6,874 nucleotides of DNA from Deltaproteobacteria bacterium (GTDB taxonomy: Bacteria > Desulfobacterota > Desulfuromonadia > Desulfuromonadales > BM103), in contig SBFN01000220.1 in the NCBI GenBank assembly GCA_006226895.1, forward strand, positions 1 to 6,874, given 5' to 3'. The position numbers were made by a program, and so were the translations under genes. The notes under the pieces are model-generated. The model saw nothing but the letters and a program-made list of their open reading frames with translations, had not been told where the DNA came from and searched no databases. Positions within the stretch are counted from its first letter, which is position 1, and each line of letters begins with the position of its first letter. Below are positions 1-6,034 of this stretch, one piece after another.

Positions 1-456
1 CCGACCTGTGCTCCACATTACTATCGCGTTGTGCCACAGATGGCCAAAGCCGAAGGCGTTGATTTTAAGCGTCGTAGCTTGACCTTCTCCACCGGCGGCG
101 GCAAAGGCTGTATCGCTGCCCAGACGATTTGCCTGATCGATTGTTTCGGTAATCTCAAGCCCTGCTCCTACTTCCATTCGTCGGTCGGTAATGTTAAACA
201 GGTTCCCTTCAAGGATCTCTGGTTCAATAACAAGACTTTTAACGACCTGCGCAATTTTAAAGAGTACAAGGGCAAGTGCGGGGAGTGTGAGTTCATCAAC
301 GTCTGTGGCGGTTGCCGCGCACGAGCCGATGCAGTTTACGGCGATTACATGGCAGAAGAGCCTTTCTGCAACTACGTTCCACAGCGTACTTTGAAGCGCA
401 TGGAAAAAGAAGCGGCCGAAGAAGCGGCCGAAAATGCTGCAAAAGAAAACTCTTAA
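1..456 (+). CDS. Radical SAM/SPASM protein of the heme family (AhbD/NirJ-like), 3' part only
   Basis: The reading frame is open from base 1, so the gene begins before the window; 151 C-terminal residues are visible. The radical SAM CxxxCxxC core is off the edge. What is seen is a SPASM-type Fe-S domain: Cys37, Cys44, Cys48 and Cys55 (PCSYF), then [18 protein letters not shown] with Cys93, 96, 102 and 105, and Cys123 in EEPFCNYVP. The spacing and the CGGCRARA...GDYxAEEPxCxYVP ending are typical of AhbC/AhbD/NirJ enzymes, which modify siroheme-derived tetrapyrroles; AhbD decarboxylates two propionates of coproheme to give heme b. The GNV segment after the PC motif favours AhbD or NirJ over AhbC. 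The last 20 or so residues are a Glu/Ala/Lys-rich tail, probably helical. It lies 89 nt before hemE on the same strand, which supports a tetrapyrrole role. Exact substrate is not decidable from this fragment; another SPASM maturase is a less likely alternative. Confidence 0.85.
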   Translation, partial: PTCAPHYYRVVPQMAKAEGVDFKRRSLTFSTGGGKGCIAAQTICLIDCFGNLKPCSYFHSSVGNVKQVPFKDLWFNNKTFNDLRNFKEYKGKCGECEFINVCGGCRARADAVYGDYMAEEPFCNYVPQRTLKRMEKEAAEEAAENAAKENS

Positions 457-473
457 GAGGCCAAAACGTACAA

Positions 474-525
474 CGTGAAAAGTGACTGGCTGTAATCTTT
501 CACGTTTCACATTTCACTTTTCACG
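474..525. repeat. Heptad TTTCACN tandem repeat with inverted partner
   Basis: Four exact-phase heptads TTTCACN occupy 498-504, 505-511, 512-518 and 519-525 (N = G, A, T, G). Upstream, CGTGAAAAGTGA at 474-485 is a perfect 12-bp reverse complement of 514-525, giving a stem with a 28-nt loop. Its first seven bases can instead pair with 498-504, a smaller alternative hairpin with a 17-nt loop. The element fills most of the gap between the radical SAM gene and hemE and ends 7 nt before the hemE ribosome-binding site. No T-run follows it on the + strand, so it is not a classical intrinsic terminator. It may be a dispersed intergenic repeat, an mRNA processing or stabilising hairpin, or a protein-binding array; function is unknown. 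Confidence 0.8.
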
Positions 526-532
526 ATAATTT

Positions 533-539
533 GAGGAGG
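533..539 (+). promoter_or_regulatory. hemE ribosome-binding site (GAGGAGG)
   Basis: GAGGAGG lies 6 nt before the ATG at 546. It decides the hemE start: the frame is also open from a TTG at 531, but that codon overlaps this Shine-Dalgarno sequence and would add five residues that HemE proteins do not need. Confidence 0.88.
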
Positions 540-545
540 AGTTTC

Positions 546-1586
546 ATGTCTCAAGAATACACGTTCATCAAGGCTTGCTGGGGCCAGCCGACTGACTATG
601 TTCCCGTATGGCTGATGCGCCAGGCGGGTCGCTACCTGCAATGCTACAAGGATGTCCGCGCCAAGGGCGGCGGCACCTTCCTTGATCTCTGCAAAGACCC
701 CGCCCGAGCGGCGGAAGTTACCATTCAGCCGATCGACATCCTCGATGCTGATGCGGCGATCCTCTTTTCAGATATCCTGACGCCGATTGAGCCGATGGGA
801 ATGGCTCTCGATTTCGTGCCTGGTCCGGTGTTCGAAAAGCCGATCCGCACCGCTGCTGACGTTGACGCCCTGGTAGTGCCTGAGGATATGAGCCAAGCGG
901 TCTCTTATGTGCCGGAGATTATCAAGCGTCTGCGGGTTGCCTTTGAGGGCCGTGTCCCGCTGATCGGTTTTGGTGGTGCTCCCTTCACTCTTGCCTGCTA
1001 CATGGTTGAAGGCAAGGGCAGCAAGGACTTCGCCACTCTCAAGCAGATGATGTATTCGGACTTCCCGCTTTACGACGCACTGATGAAGAAGGTCACCGAG
1101 ATGGACCGGCGCTACCTCAACATGCAGATCGAAGCTGGTGCCCAGGCGATCCAGATTTTCGATACCTGGGGTGGCCTGCTGGCCCCTCTCGATTACGAGC
1201 GCTATATCCTCCCTTACGTCAAGGATCTGATCAACGGCCTCAATCGCGACGGTATCCCGGTTATTTATTTCGTCAAAAATGGCGGCACAATGCTGGAACT
1301 GGTTAAGGAGGCTGGCGCCGATGTCCTCGGTCTCGACTGGCACGTCAACCTTGGCAAGGCCCGTGACATTATCGGTGATGATGTCGCCGTTCAGGGTAAT
1401 CTCGACCCGACCGTACTCTATGCTCCGAAGGATCACATCGAACGTGAGGTGCAGCGCATTCTCGATGAGAACGCTGGTCGTCCTGGCTTCATCTTCAATC
1501 TTGGTCATGGCATCCTGCCGACGGTTCCGCCGGAGAACGCCATTCATATGGTTGAATGTGTTCACCGCTTGAGCGGGAAAAAATAA
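546..1586 (+). CDS. hemE: Uroporphyrinogen decarboxylase (HemE)
   Basis: This cytoplasmic enzyme removes four acetate carboxylates from uroporphyrinogen III to give coproporphyrinogen III, without a cofactor. The product is 346 aa, normal for the family. Both family signatures are present: PVWLMRQAGRY at residues 20-30, with Arg25 and Arg29 for substrate carboxylates, and GFGGAPFTLACYMVEGKGS from residue 141, with Tyr152. Asp76 in LFSDIL matches the essential active-site Asp (Asp86 in the human enzyme), and His321 in GHGILPTVPPENA is the conserved C-terminal histidine. The protein looks intact and functional. The start at 546 follows a strong GAGGAGG site. It sits between the radical SAM gene and hemH, 21 nt before the latter, in one apparent operon. 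Any separate promoter would have to lie in or near the heptad repeat; none is obvious. Confidence 0.97.
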   Translation: MSQEYTFIKACWGQPTDYVPVWLMRQAGRYLQCYKDVRAKGGGTFLDLCKDPARAAEVTIQPIDILDADAAILFSDILTPIEPMGMALDFVPGPVFEKPIRTAADVDALVVPEDMSQAVSYVPEIIKRLRVAFEGRVPLIGFGGAPFTLACYMVEGKGSKDFATLKQMMYSDFPLYDALMKKVTEMDRRYLNMQIEAGAQAIQIFDTWGGLLAPLDYERYILPYVKDLINGLNRDGIPVIYFVKNGGTMLELVKEAGADVLGLDWHVNLGKARDIIGDDVAVQGNLDPTVLYAPKDHIEREVQRILDENAGRPGFIFNLGHGILPTVPPENAIHMVECVHRLSGKK

Positions 1587-1607
1587 GTACACGGAAAACC
1601 TTAAACT

Positions 1608-2576
1608 ATGAACCTGGATAATCCTACCGGATTGGTACTATTGAACATGGGCGGACCTGACTCGTTAAGAGCGGTCCGCCCGTTTCTCTATAATCTCTTT
1701 TCTGATCGCGACCTGATCCAGTTGCCGGCAGGCGCACTATTGCAAAAGCCCTTTGCCTTCATGATCAGCACGCTGCGTGCACCGAAGGTGAAGGTCAACT
1801 ATGCGTCAATCGGTGGTAAATCGCCACTGCTGGAATGGACTGAAAAACAGGCCGCGGGTGTTGCTCGTGAACTCGGCGATCAGGTCAAGCCCTTCGTCGC
1901 CATGCGCTATTGGCAACCGCGTGCCGAGGAGTGCCTGCAGCGCATGAAACAGGATGGTATTACGCAGGCTGTTGTCCTTTCCATGTACCCGCACTATACC
2001 AGCGCCACTACTGGCAGCAGTATCAAGGATTTTGAAGCCGCCGCCTCACGGGTTTACCCGGAACTTGAATATACGATCATCCGTGAATGGTACGATTGGC
2101 CCGCTTATCTTGAGGCCCTGGCTAACCGGATACGAGAAGGGCTGGAAAAGTTCCACGAACTGTCCCGTGATGAAATCCCAATTCTTTTCTCTGCACATGC
2201 CTTGCCGCAGAAGTTTATTGATGAAGGCGATCCCTACCTCGACCATGTAACCTGTACGGTGCGAGGGGTGATGGAGCGTTTCCCCGATCACCCCTGGAGA
2301 CTTGGCTTTCAGAGTCGCAGCGGGCCGGTGCAGTGGATGGAGCCCGACACTCTGGAAGTTCTCGATCAACTCGGTGCAGAACGAGCTCCCGGCGCGTTGA
2401 TCGTGCCGATCTCTTTCGTGTCGGACCATATCGAAACACTGCAAGAGATTGATTTCGAATTTCGTATGCATGCAGAGGAGGTTGGCTTGCCGCGTTTTGA
2501 AAGAACCCCTTCACTCAATGACTGCCAGGACTTTATCCAGTCTCTGGCGACATTGGTGCGCAATCACCTGGAGTAG
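1608..2576 (+). CDS. hemH: Ferrochelatase (HemH; protoporphyrin or coproporphyrin type)
   Basis: Ferrochelatase inserts Fe2+ into protoporphyrin IX or, in coproporphyrin-dependent organisms, into coproporphyrin III. The 322-aa product starts with the family-typical GLVLLNMGGPDSL (residues 8-20) and LFSDRDLIQLP. MYPHYTSATTGSS (126-138) matches the usual P-Y-STTGS motif. His197 in FSAHALPQ is the metal-handling histidine, Glu276 in SFVSDHIETLQEID is the paired acidic residue, and FQSRSGPVQWMEP is the conserved porphyrin-side segment. There is no C-terminal four-cysteine motif, so a [2Fe-2S] cluster of the animal type is not expected. No convincing Shine-Dalgarno precedes ATG 1608 (ACGGAAAACC upstream), so translation may depend on coupling to hemE 21 nt upstream. 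The sequence alone does not tell me which porphyrin is used. Confidence 0.96.
   Translation: MNLDNPTGLVLLNMGGPDSLRAVRPFLYNLFSDRDLIQLPAGALLQKPFAFMISTLRAPKVKVNYASIGGKSPLLEWTEKQAAGVARELGDQVKPFVAMRYWQPRAEECLQRMKQDGITQAVVLSMYPHYTSATTGSSIKDFEAAASRVYPELEYTIIREWYDWPAYLEALANRIREGLEKFHELSRDEIPILFSAHALPQKFIDEGDPYLDHVTCTVRGVMERFPDHPWRLGFQSRSGPVQWMEPDTLEVLDQLGAERAPGALIVPISFVSDHIETLQEIDFEFRMHAEEVGLPRFERTPSLNDCQDFIQSLATLVRNHLE
2570..2573 (+). promoter_or_regulatory. Ribosome-binding site inside the end of hemH
   Basis: GGAG at 2570-2573 overlaps the last hemH codons and lies 6 nt before ATG 2580. It supports a real, translationally coupled small gene after hemH. Confidence 0.65.
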
Positions 2577-2579
2577 ACG

Positions 2580-2759
2580 ATGATTTCCTGCCGACACTGC
2601 GGCGCAGAGTTTGATCCCGACAACCTGCCGGAGGACGCGTCGGTTCAGGCGGGTCTGATCCTGGCTGAAGAGCAATACGGTGATGCAGGTGAAGTCTGCG
2701 CAAACTGCTTGTCCAGCCGTGGACGATTATCGATGATGTACGATCCAAGTTGCCATTAA
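2580..2759 (+). CDS. Small zinc-ribbon-like protein, 59 aa, unknown function
   Basis: This short frame starts 3 nt after the hemH stop codon and has a GGAG site at proper distance, so it is probably translated with hemH. The product has two CxxC knuckles, Cys4-Cys7 (MISCRHCG) and Cys40-Cys43 (VCANC), plus Cys58 next to a C-terminal His59. Two CxxC pairs separated by about 32 residues suggest a single zinc ribbon or rubredoxin-like metal site. Between them is an acidic stretch with LPEDASVQAG. It resembles small regulator-like zinc-ribbon proteins only in this cysteine pattern; I do not recognise the family. The frame ends 43 nt before the operon terminator, so it is the last gene of the hem transcript. 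A role in metal or heme handling is only suggested by position. Confidence 0.72.
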   Translation: MISCRHCGAEFDPDNLPEDASVQAGLILAEEQYGDAGEVCANCLSSRGRLSMMYDPSCH

Positions 2760-2802
2760 GAAACGCAGCAGGTTGCGCTTAGCGTGTGACGATACAAAAA
2801 CT

Positions 2803-2835
2803 AACGGCCAGGGCATTTTGCCCTGGCCGTTTTTA
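2803..2835. terminator. Intrinsic terminator, probably bidirectional
   Basis: A perfect 13-bp stem, arms 2803-2815 and 2819-2831 (AACGGCCAGGGCA and its complement), closes a 3-nt TTT loop. A run of five T (2830-2834) follows on the + strand, ending the hem operon. On the - strand the stem is followed by TTAGTTTTTG, a usable T-tract, and the convergent DnaJ-like gene ends at 2874, so the same hairpin probably stops both transcripts. Confidence 0.93.
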
Positions 2836-2854
2836 TTGGTTGTATTTTTTTCTC

Positions 2855-2866
2855 GTCACGCGTGAC
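2855..2866. repeat. 12-bp perfect palindrome
   Basis: GTCACGCGTGAC is self-complementary over 12 bases. It lies between the stop codon of the DnaJ-like gene (2874) and the shared terminator. With no loop it is a poor RNA hairpin; it could be a dimeric protein site or chance. Confidence 0.5.
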
Positions 2867-2873
2867 TCGCGTT

Positions 2874-3755
2874 TTAAACTCCTTCTTCTCGAAGCTTCTC
2901 TATTAACTTCTTCTGCTCCTCGCTCAGTAACTGAGGGACATCAATATCAATGACAGCATAGAGGTCACCGTTCGCTTTGCCTGCGCGACCAGGGACACCG
3001 AAACCTTTGAGCCTGATCTTGCTGCCATTCTGTGTGCCCGGCTTCACTTTAATGCGTTTGCTGTCGCCAAGAGTTTCTACGGTTACCGTGGTGCCCAGAC
3101 ATGCCCCAGTGAAAGGAATTTTGACGGTTGTGTATAGGTTCTTGTCTTCGCGACGAAAACGGTTGTCTTTGCTGACGTTGATCTCCAGCATCAGGTCGCC
3201 GTTCGGCCCGCCGTTCGGACTGGCCGCGCCTTTGCCGGAAATACGCAGCTTCTGTCCCGGTTCCACTCCGGGCGGAATACGCACCTGTAACTGCTCGTTC
3301 TGACCGTTGCGGTCGAGATCGACCCGTCTTTCTCCGCCGAGGATTGCCTGGCGAAATGGGATTGTGATTCGCATCAGGTAGTCTTGGCCCTTTCTGGGCC
3401 GGGGACGGTGATGACCCGCTCTGCTACCGAACATCTGGCTGAAGATGTCCTCTCCACCACCACCGAAGCCGAACTCACGAAAGATGTCTCCGAAGTCTGC
3501 ATTGCGGAAAATATCTTCCTGGGAAAAGCGTTGATGGAAGGCCGCGTCGCCATACTGGTCATATTGCTGTTTCTTCTCGGGATCAGAGAGGACTGCATAG
3601 GCTTCGGAAATTTCCTTGAAGCGTTCCTCCGCCTTCTTGTCGTCCGGGTTTTTGTCGGGATGATATTTCAGTGCCAGTTTGCGGTAGGCTTTTTTGATCT
3701 GGTCGGCACCGGCGGTCTTCTCAAGACCGAGAACGGCATAATAATCTGAGGCCAT
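2874..3755 (-). CDS. DnaJ/CbpA-like co-chaperone without zinc finger (type II Hsp40)
   Basis: The 293-aa product is a J-domain protein that stimulates the ATPase of DnaK and delivers unfolded clients in the cytoplasm. The J domain spans residues 3-69 with HPD at 32-34 and the QYDQYG end. A Gly/Phe-rich linker (about 88-111, [11 protein letters not shown]) follows, then two beta-rich client-binding domains (about 124-285) with [17 protein letters not shown]. The four CxxCxGxG zinc repeats of canonical DnaJ are absent, so it is CbpA/DnaJB1-like; length is close to CbpA (about 306 aa). An upstream in-frame ATG at 3779 would add eight residues, but AAGGA at 3762-3766 sits 6 nt before ATG 3755, and the predicted transcript starts about at 3782. 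It is 138 bp from the acyltransferase gene and has its own promoter. No CIRCE or clear heat-shock promoter was found. Confidence 0.94.
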   Translation of the reverse strand: MASDYYAVLGLEKTAGADQIKKAYRKLALKYHPDKNPDDKKAEERFKEISEAYAVLSDPEKKQQYDQYGDAAFHQRFSQEDIFRNADFGDIFREFGFGGGGEDIFSQMFGSRAGHHRPRPRKGQDYLMRITIPFRQAILGGERRVDLDRNGQNEQLQVRIPPGVEPGQKLRISGKGAASPNGGPNGDLMLEINVSKDNRFRREDKNLYTTVKIPFTGACLGTTVTVETLGDSKRIKVKPGTQNGSKIRLKGFGVPGRAGKANGDLYAVIDIDVPQLLSEEQKKLIEKLREEGV

Positions 3756-3761
3756 GGTTTT

Positions 3762-3766
3762 TCCTT
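3762..3766 (-). promoter_or_regulatory. Ribosome-binding site of the DnaJ-like gene
   Basis: AAGGA on the - strand ends 6 nt before ATG 3755. The alternative ATG at 3779 has only CCACCCC before it, so this site fixes the start giving [11 protein letters not shown]. Confidence 0.8.
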
Positions 3767-3788
3767 GATGGTTGTTCATGGGGTGGTC

Positions 3789-3817
3789 AATATAGTAATG
3801 GCTTGGCTGCGCGTCAA
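3789..3817 (-). promoter_or_regulatory. Sigma-70-type promoter of the DnaJ-like gene
   Basis: On the - strand, TTGACG (3812-3817) and TATATT (3789-3794) are separated by exactly 17 bp, each five of six matches to consensus. The expected transcription start is near 3782, leaving a leader of about 27 nt before ATG 3755. This is the best promoter match I found in the window. Confidence 0.75.
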
Positions 3818-3893
3818 GGGGGAAGCAAAGGAACGGGCTCCCTCAGGTGCCTGTTCCACTTTTAAGCGTCAGCAGGTATGTCAAGATTGAGGC

Positions 3894-4688
3894 TTATTGC
3901 TCCTCTTGCCATTTTTTGAGGTGGCTCTGGATAAAGTCTACGATCATGGCCTGTTGCTCCTGCCCTTTGCCGGTAATCTCCATCGGTTTGCCAAAGGCAA
4001 AGTGAACGGTGCGTGAGGGGATGATCGGGCCGAAATCTTTAACCAGCTTTCCTGCTGACCAGGCCCAGGTCAGTAAGGCGACGGGTATAACCAGGGCCCC
4101 GGTTCTTTGAGCAAGCTTGATACCGATGCTGTTAAATTTCTTGGGGTCGAAGTCAACCGTGCGCGTGTGTTGGGGAAAGATTATCAGATTGCGCCCCTGC
4201 TCGAGGCGTTTGGCCCCTTCTTCCATGACGACCTTGAGGTCATCGCGAGGATTGACCCGGTCGACCACCACCGGATTCCTGGACTGTACAACATTACCGA
4301 AGACCGGATATTCAACCAGACTCCGCTTGATAACATAGTCGAGATCACGGCTGTGCGGCATGATCAGAGACGGCAGCACAAAGGTCTCGAGTGTGCTCAT
4401 GTGGTTGCCGATGAAAATGATGGGGCGATCGATGTCCTGGATATGCTCAATACCGGTAACTTCGAAGTGGCAGCCGGTTTTCTCCAAAGCTTCGACGGTG
4501 GCTACGCTGCTGTTATGCCAGTCAACAGAGTCGTAATTGCCCCGTTTGGCTGCTGAACTCGCCTTGTATACGATTGAAATAGCCCTGACGTAGAAAGAGA
4601 GGGTTGGCAACAATTTGCTCAGAAAGCCTATCTTGCGTTCGGGGGAGCGATATTCTGTCCCTTGGTAAAACCCCTTGATCTTGTCCAT
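3894..4688 (-). CDS. PlsC-like (LPLAT superfamily) acyltransferase with variant motifs
   Basis: The 264-aa product resembles 1-acylglycerol-3-phosphate acyltransferases, which move an acyl group onto a lysophospholipid-type acceptor at the inner membrane. The block order is right: NHMSTLE at 95-101, then VVDR at 141-144 (block II-like), IIFPQHTRT at 169-177 and VIPVAL at 200-205. Two catalytic blocks differ from the family consensus. The HX4D motif reads HX4E (His96, Glu101), and FPEGTR reads FPQHTR (171-176). The rest of the fold looks intact, with no frameshift, so it may be a specialised subfamily rather than a dead enzyme. The N-terminal region is only moderately hydrophobic (about 22-42). 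ATG 4688 follows GAAGG with a short spacer. The gene starts 13 nt after the MFS stop codon, so the two are surely co-transcribed. Substrate is unknown. Confidence 0.88.
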   Translation of the reverse strand: MDKIKGFYQGTEYRSPERKIGFLSKLLPTLSFYVRAISIVYKASSAAKRGNYDSVDWHNSSVATVEALEKTGCHFEVTGIEHIQDIDRPIIFIGNHMSTLETFVLPSLIMPHSRDLDYVIKRSLVEYPVFGNVVQSRNPVVVDRVNPRDDLKVVMEEGAKRLEQGRNLIIFPQHTRTVDFDPKKFNSIGIKLAQRTGALVIPVALLTWAWSAGKLVKDFGPIIPSRTVHFAFGKPMEITGKGQEQQAMIVDFIQSHLKKWQEEQ

Positions 4689-4701
4689 GATGCCTTCTTT
4701 T

Positions 4702-5856
4702 TCAGTTGCAAGAGTCCGGTCTGCGAAATCGGAAAATGATCAGTGCGATCGTCATGCTTAGCCCGGCGCAGAGAAAGAGGACGTTGAGTCCAAACCAATC
4801 GCCAATATAGCCCAATATCAATGATCCTGCAAAGATTCCCGCATCAATACCGCCGGTAAAAATTCCTGTGGCTTTGCCGCGGATTGAAGTACTCTCGTCA
4901 CGTACAGCCATGGTGTTGAGAAGGGGGAACAGCAGGCCATGGCCGATTCCGGACAGGACTCCTGCAATGCAGAGTACCGCTTGGCTGTAGGCCAAGGGTA
5001 ACAGGAAGAGTCCGACCATGTAGAGAAGGATACTGCACGGAAGAATGCGGTTTTCCCCGAATTTTCCAGAGAGCCAGCCGTTGATGAAGCGTATTGCGAT
5101 CGCTCCACCCGAATAACAGAAAAAATAGAAGGAGATATATCCGAGGTTCCGTTCTTCTGCCAGGGGCGCAACGAAGTTTCCTGATCCCGCAAGGCCGACT
5201 CCGAACAGCAGAGAGAGGAGAGCTACAACGATAAACTTCTCCCGTCTGAAGAGACCGAAGAAGGTGGTGGGGTCGCTTTCTTTCCCTTCTGTAGGGGCGC
5301 TCTCTTTAAGTGGTTGATGAATGATCAGGGAGATGCCAGACAGAATGCCAGCCACAATAAAGAGACCAGCAAACCCGAAATGTTCAAGCATGGTTTCCGC
5401 GAAGATCGGGCCTATGGCAATGCCGACCAGACCGGAGATGCCGAACATGCCGATGCCCTCGTTAAGCCGATCTCGAGGCAGTATGTCAGCCATAAAGGTG
5501 AACACGGACGTAAAGCAGATTGCCAGTCCGATACCATGCAAGGCTCTCAAGAGCAAAAAAGGCAGGTAGGTCGAGCCAAGAGGGTCTTGAATGGCCAGAT
5601 ACAAGAAGGGCGAGACGACCATGACGATGCTGCCCAGGGTGTAGCTGCGCTTGCGACCTATGCGGTCGATCATCTCCGCGACCCAGGGGCGACTGATTGC
5701 CGAGGCCAGGGCAAAAATACCCATGACCACGCCAATGTCACCCTGGTTGCCCCCGAGTTCGAGAATGTAGAGCGGTAAGAGAAAAAAGGCGCTGAAGCTG
5801 GCTGTATGGCAGAGGTTGGCCAGTGCCATGGCCCAGAATGCGGGAGTGTAGAGCAT
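4702..5856 (-). CDS. Major facilitator superfamily transporter, 12 TM, efflux-like
   Basis: The 384-aa product is almost entirely hydrophobic segments, consistent with 12 transmembrane helices. Motif A lies between helices 2 and 3 (AEMIDRIGRKR, 60-70, with Asp64 and Arg68). A motif B-like LLLRALHGIG has Arg104, and a motif C-like GISGLVGIAIGP (139-150) is typical of proton-driven antiporters. The central cytoplasmic loop, about 182-206, is charged (KESAPTEGKESDP), as expected between two six-helix halves. The start at 5856 is forced, because an in-frame TAG lies 9 nt upstream; the AGGA upstream is 13 nt away, so the ribosome site is weak. It is the first gene of an operon with the acyltransferase. 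The substrate cannot be read from sequence; drug/metabolite efflux is the default, and a lipid intermediate is possible from context. Confidence 0.92.
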   Translation of the reverse strand: MLYTPAFWAMALANLCHTASFSAFFLLPLYILELGGNQGDIGVVMGIFALASAISRPWVAEMIDRIGRKRSYTLGSIVMVVSPFLYLAIQDPLGSTYLPFLLLRALHGIGLAICFTSVFTFMADILPRDRLNEGIGMFGISGLVGIAIGPIFAETMLEHFGFAGLFIVAGILSGISLIIHQPLKESAPTEGKESDPTTFFGLFRREKFIVVALLSLLFGVGLAGSGNFVAPLAEERNLGYISFYFFCYSGGAIAIRFINGWLSGKFGENRILPCSILLYMVGLFLLPLAYSQAVLCIAGVLSGIGHGLLFPLLNTMAVRDESTSIRGKATGIFTGGIDAGIFAGSLILGYIGDWFGLNVLFLCAGLSMTIALIIFRFRRPDSCN

Positions 5857-5890
5857 CGTAGTCTATTCGTTTCCTGTTGATTTGGCGATT

Positions 5891-5919
5891 ATTCTGACTT
5901 GCGATCTCTGGAGAGTCAA
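5891..5919 (-). promoter_or_regulatory. Probable promoter of the MFS-acyltransferase operon
   Basis: On the - strand, TTGACT (5914-5919) and CAGAAT (5891-5896) are 17 bp apart. The -35 box matches five of six positions, the -10 box four of six. A start near 5884 would leave a leader of about 28 nt before ATG 5856. Confidence 0.5.
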
Positions 5920-5936
5920 GGGCAATCAAGGTCAAT
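5917..5936. repeat. 10-bp tandem direct repeat overlapping the MFS promoter
   Basis: CAAGGGCAAT (5917-5926) is followed directly by CAAGGTCAAT (5927-5936), one mismatch in ten. The period equals one DNA helical turn and the first copy covers part of the predicted -35 box, as an operator or activator site would. It also lies in the divergent region upstream of the thioesterase gene. Confidence 0.5.
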
Positions 5937-6024
5937 GAGTTGTCTTATTTTCACCTGTTGAATGATACGGAAAACGCGCTAGGATTGTTGAAAGTCAAAA
6001 ACATTATTAATCAATTGTAAATAT

Positions 6025-6029
6025 AGGAG
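6025..6029 (+). promoter_or_regulatory. Ribosome-binding site of the thioesterase gene
   Basis: AGGAG lies 5 nt before ATG 6035, in an AT-rich stretch (about 6000-6025). A weak TTGAAT (5958-5963) with TAGGAT (5980-5985), 16 bp apart, could be the promoter, but neither box is strong. Confidence 0.8.
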
Positions 6030-6034
6030 TTGCT

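Noticed and set aside
498..525. CRISPR-like or phase-variable repeat
   Set aside because: Units are 7 nt with no spacers, and the repeat is outside coding sequence and not placed between promoter boxes that I can identify.
474..525. Intrinsic terminator after the radical SAM gene
   Set aside because: The stem is AT-rich with a 28-nt loop and is followed by ATAATTTGAGG, not a T-run.
531..545. TTG start for hemE at 531
   Set aside because: The TTG overlaps the GAGGAGG ribosome site that serves ATG 546, and the extra residues are not part of the family.
768..1592. Long open frame on the - strand opposite hemE (274 codons)
   Set aside because: It lies wholly antisense to a fully conserved hemE, has no recognisable domain and no Shine-Dalgarno support; it reflects codon bias of hemE.
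3780..3830. Heat-shock control (CIRCE or sigma-32 promoter) of the DnaJ-like gene
   Set aside because: No TTAGCACTC inverted repeat and no CCCCAT-type -10 box at proper distance; the boxes fit sigma-70.
3830..3857. Hairpin downstream of the acyltransferase gene as a terminator
   Set aside because: The 9-bp stem has a mismatch in the - strand RNA and only TTTGCTTCC follows; possible but too weak to list.
4107..4556. + strand open frame opposite the acyltransferase gene
   Set aside because: Antisense to a conserved enzyme with no motif or ribosome site of its own.
5314..5778. + strand open frame opposite the MFS gene
   Set aside because: Antisense shadow of a clear 12-TM transporter; the product is low-complexity and hydrophilic with no domain.
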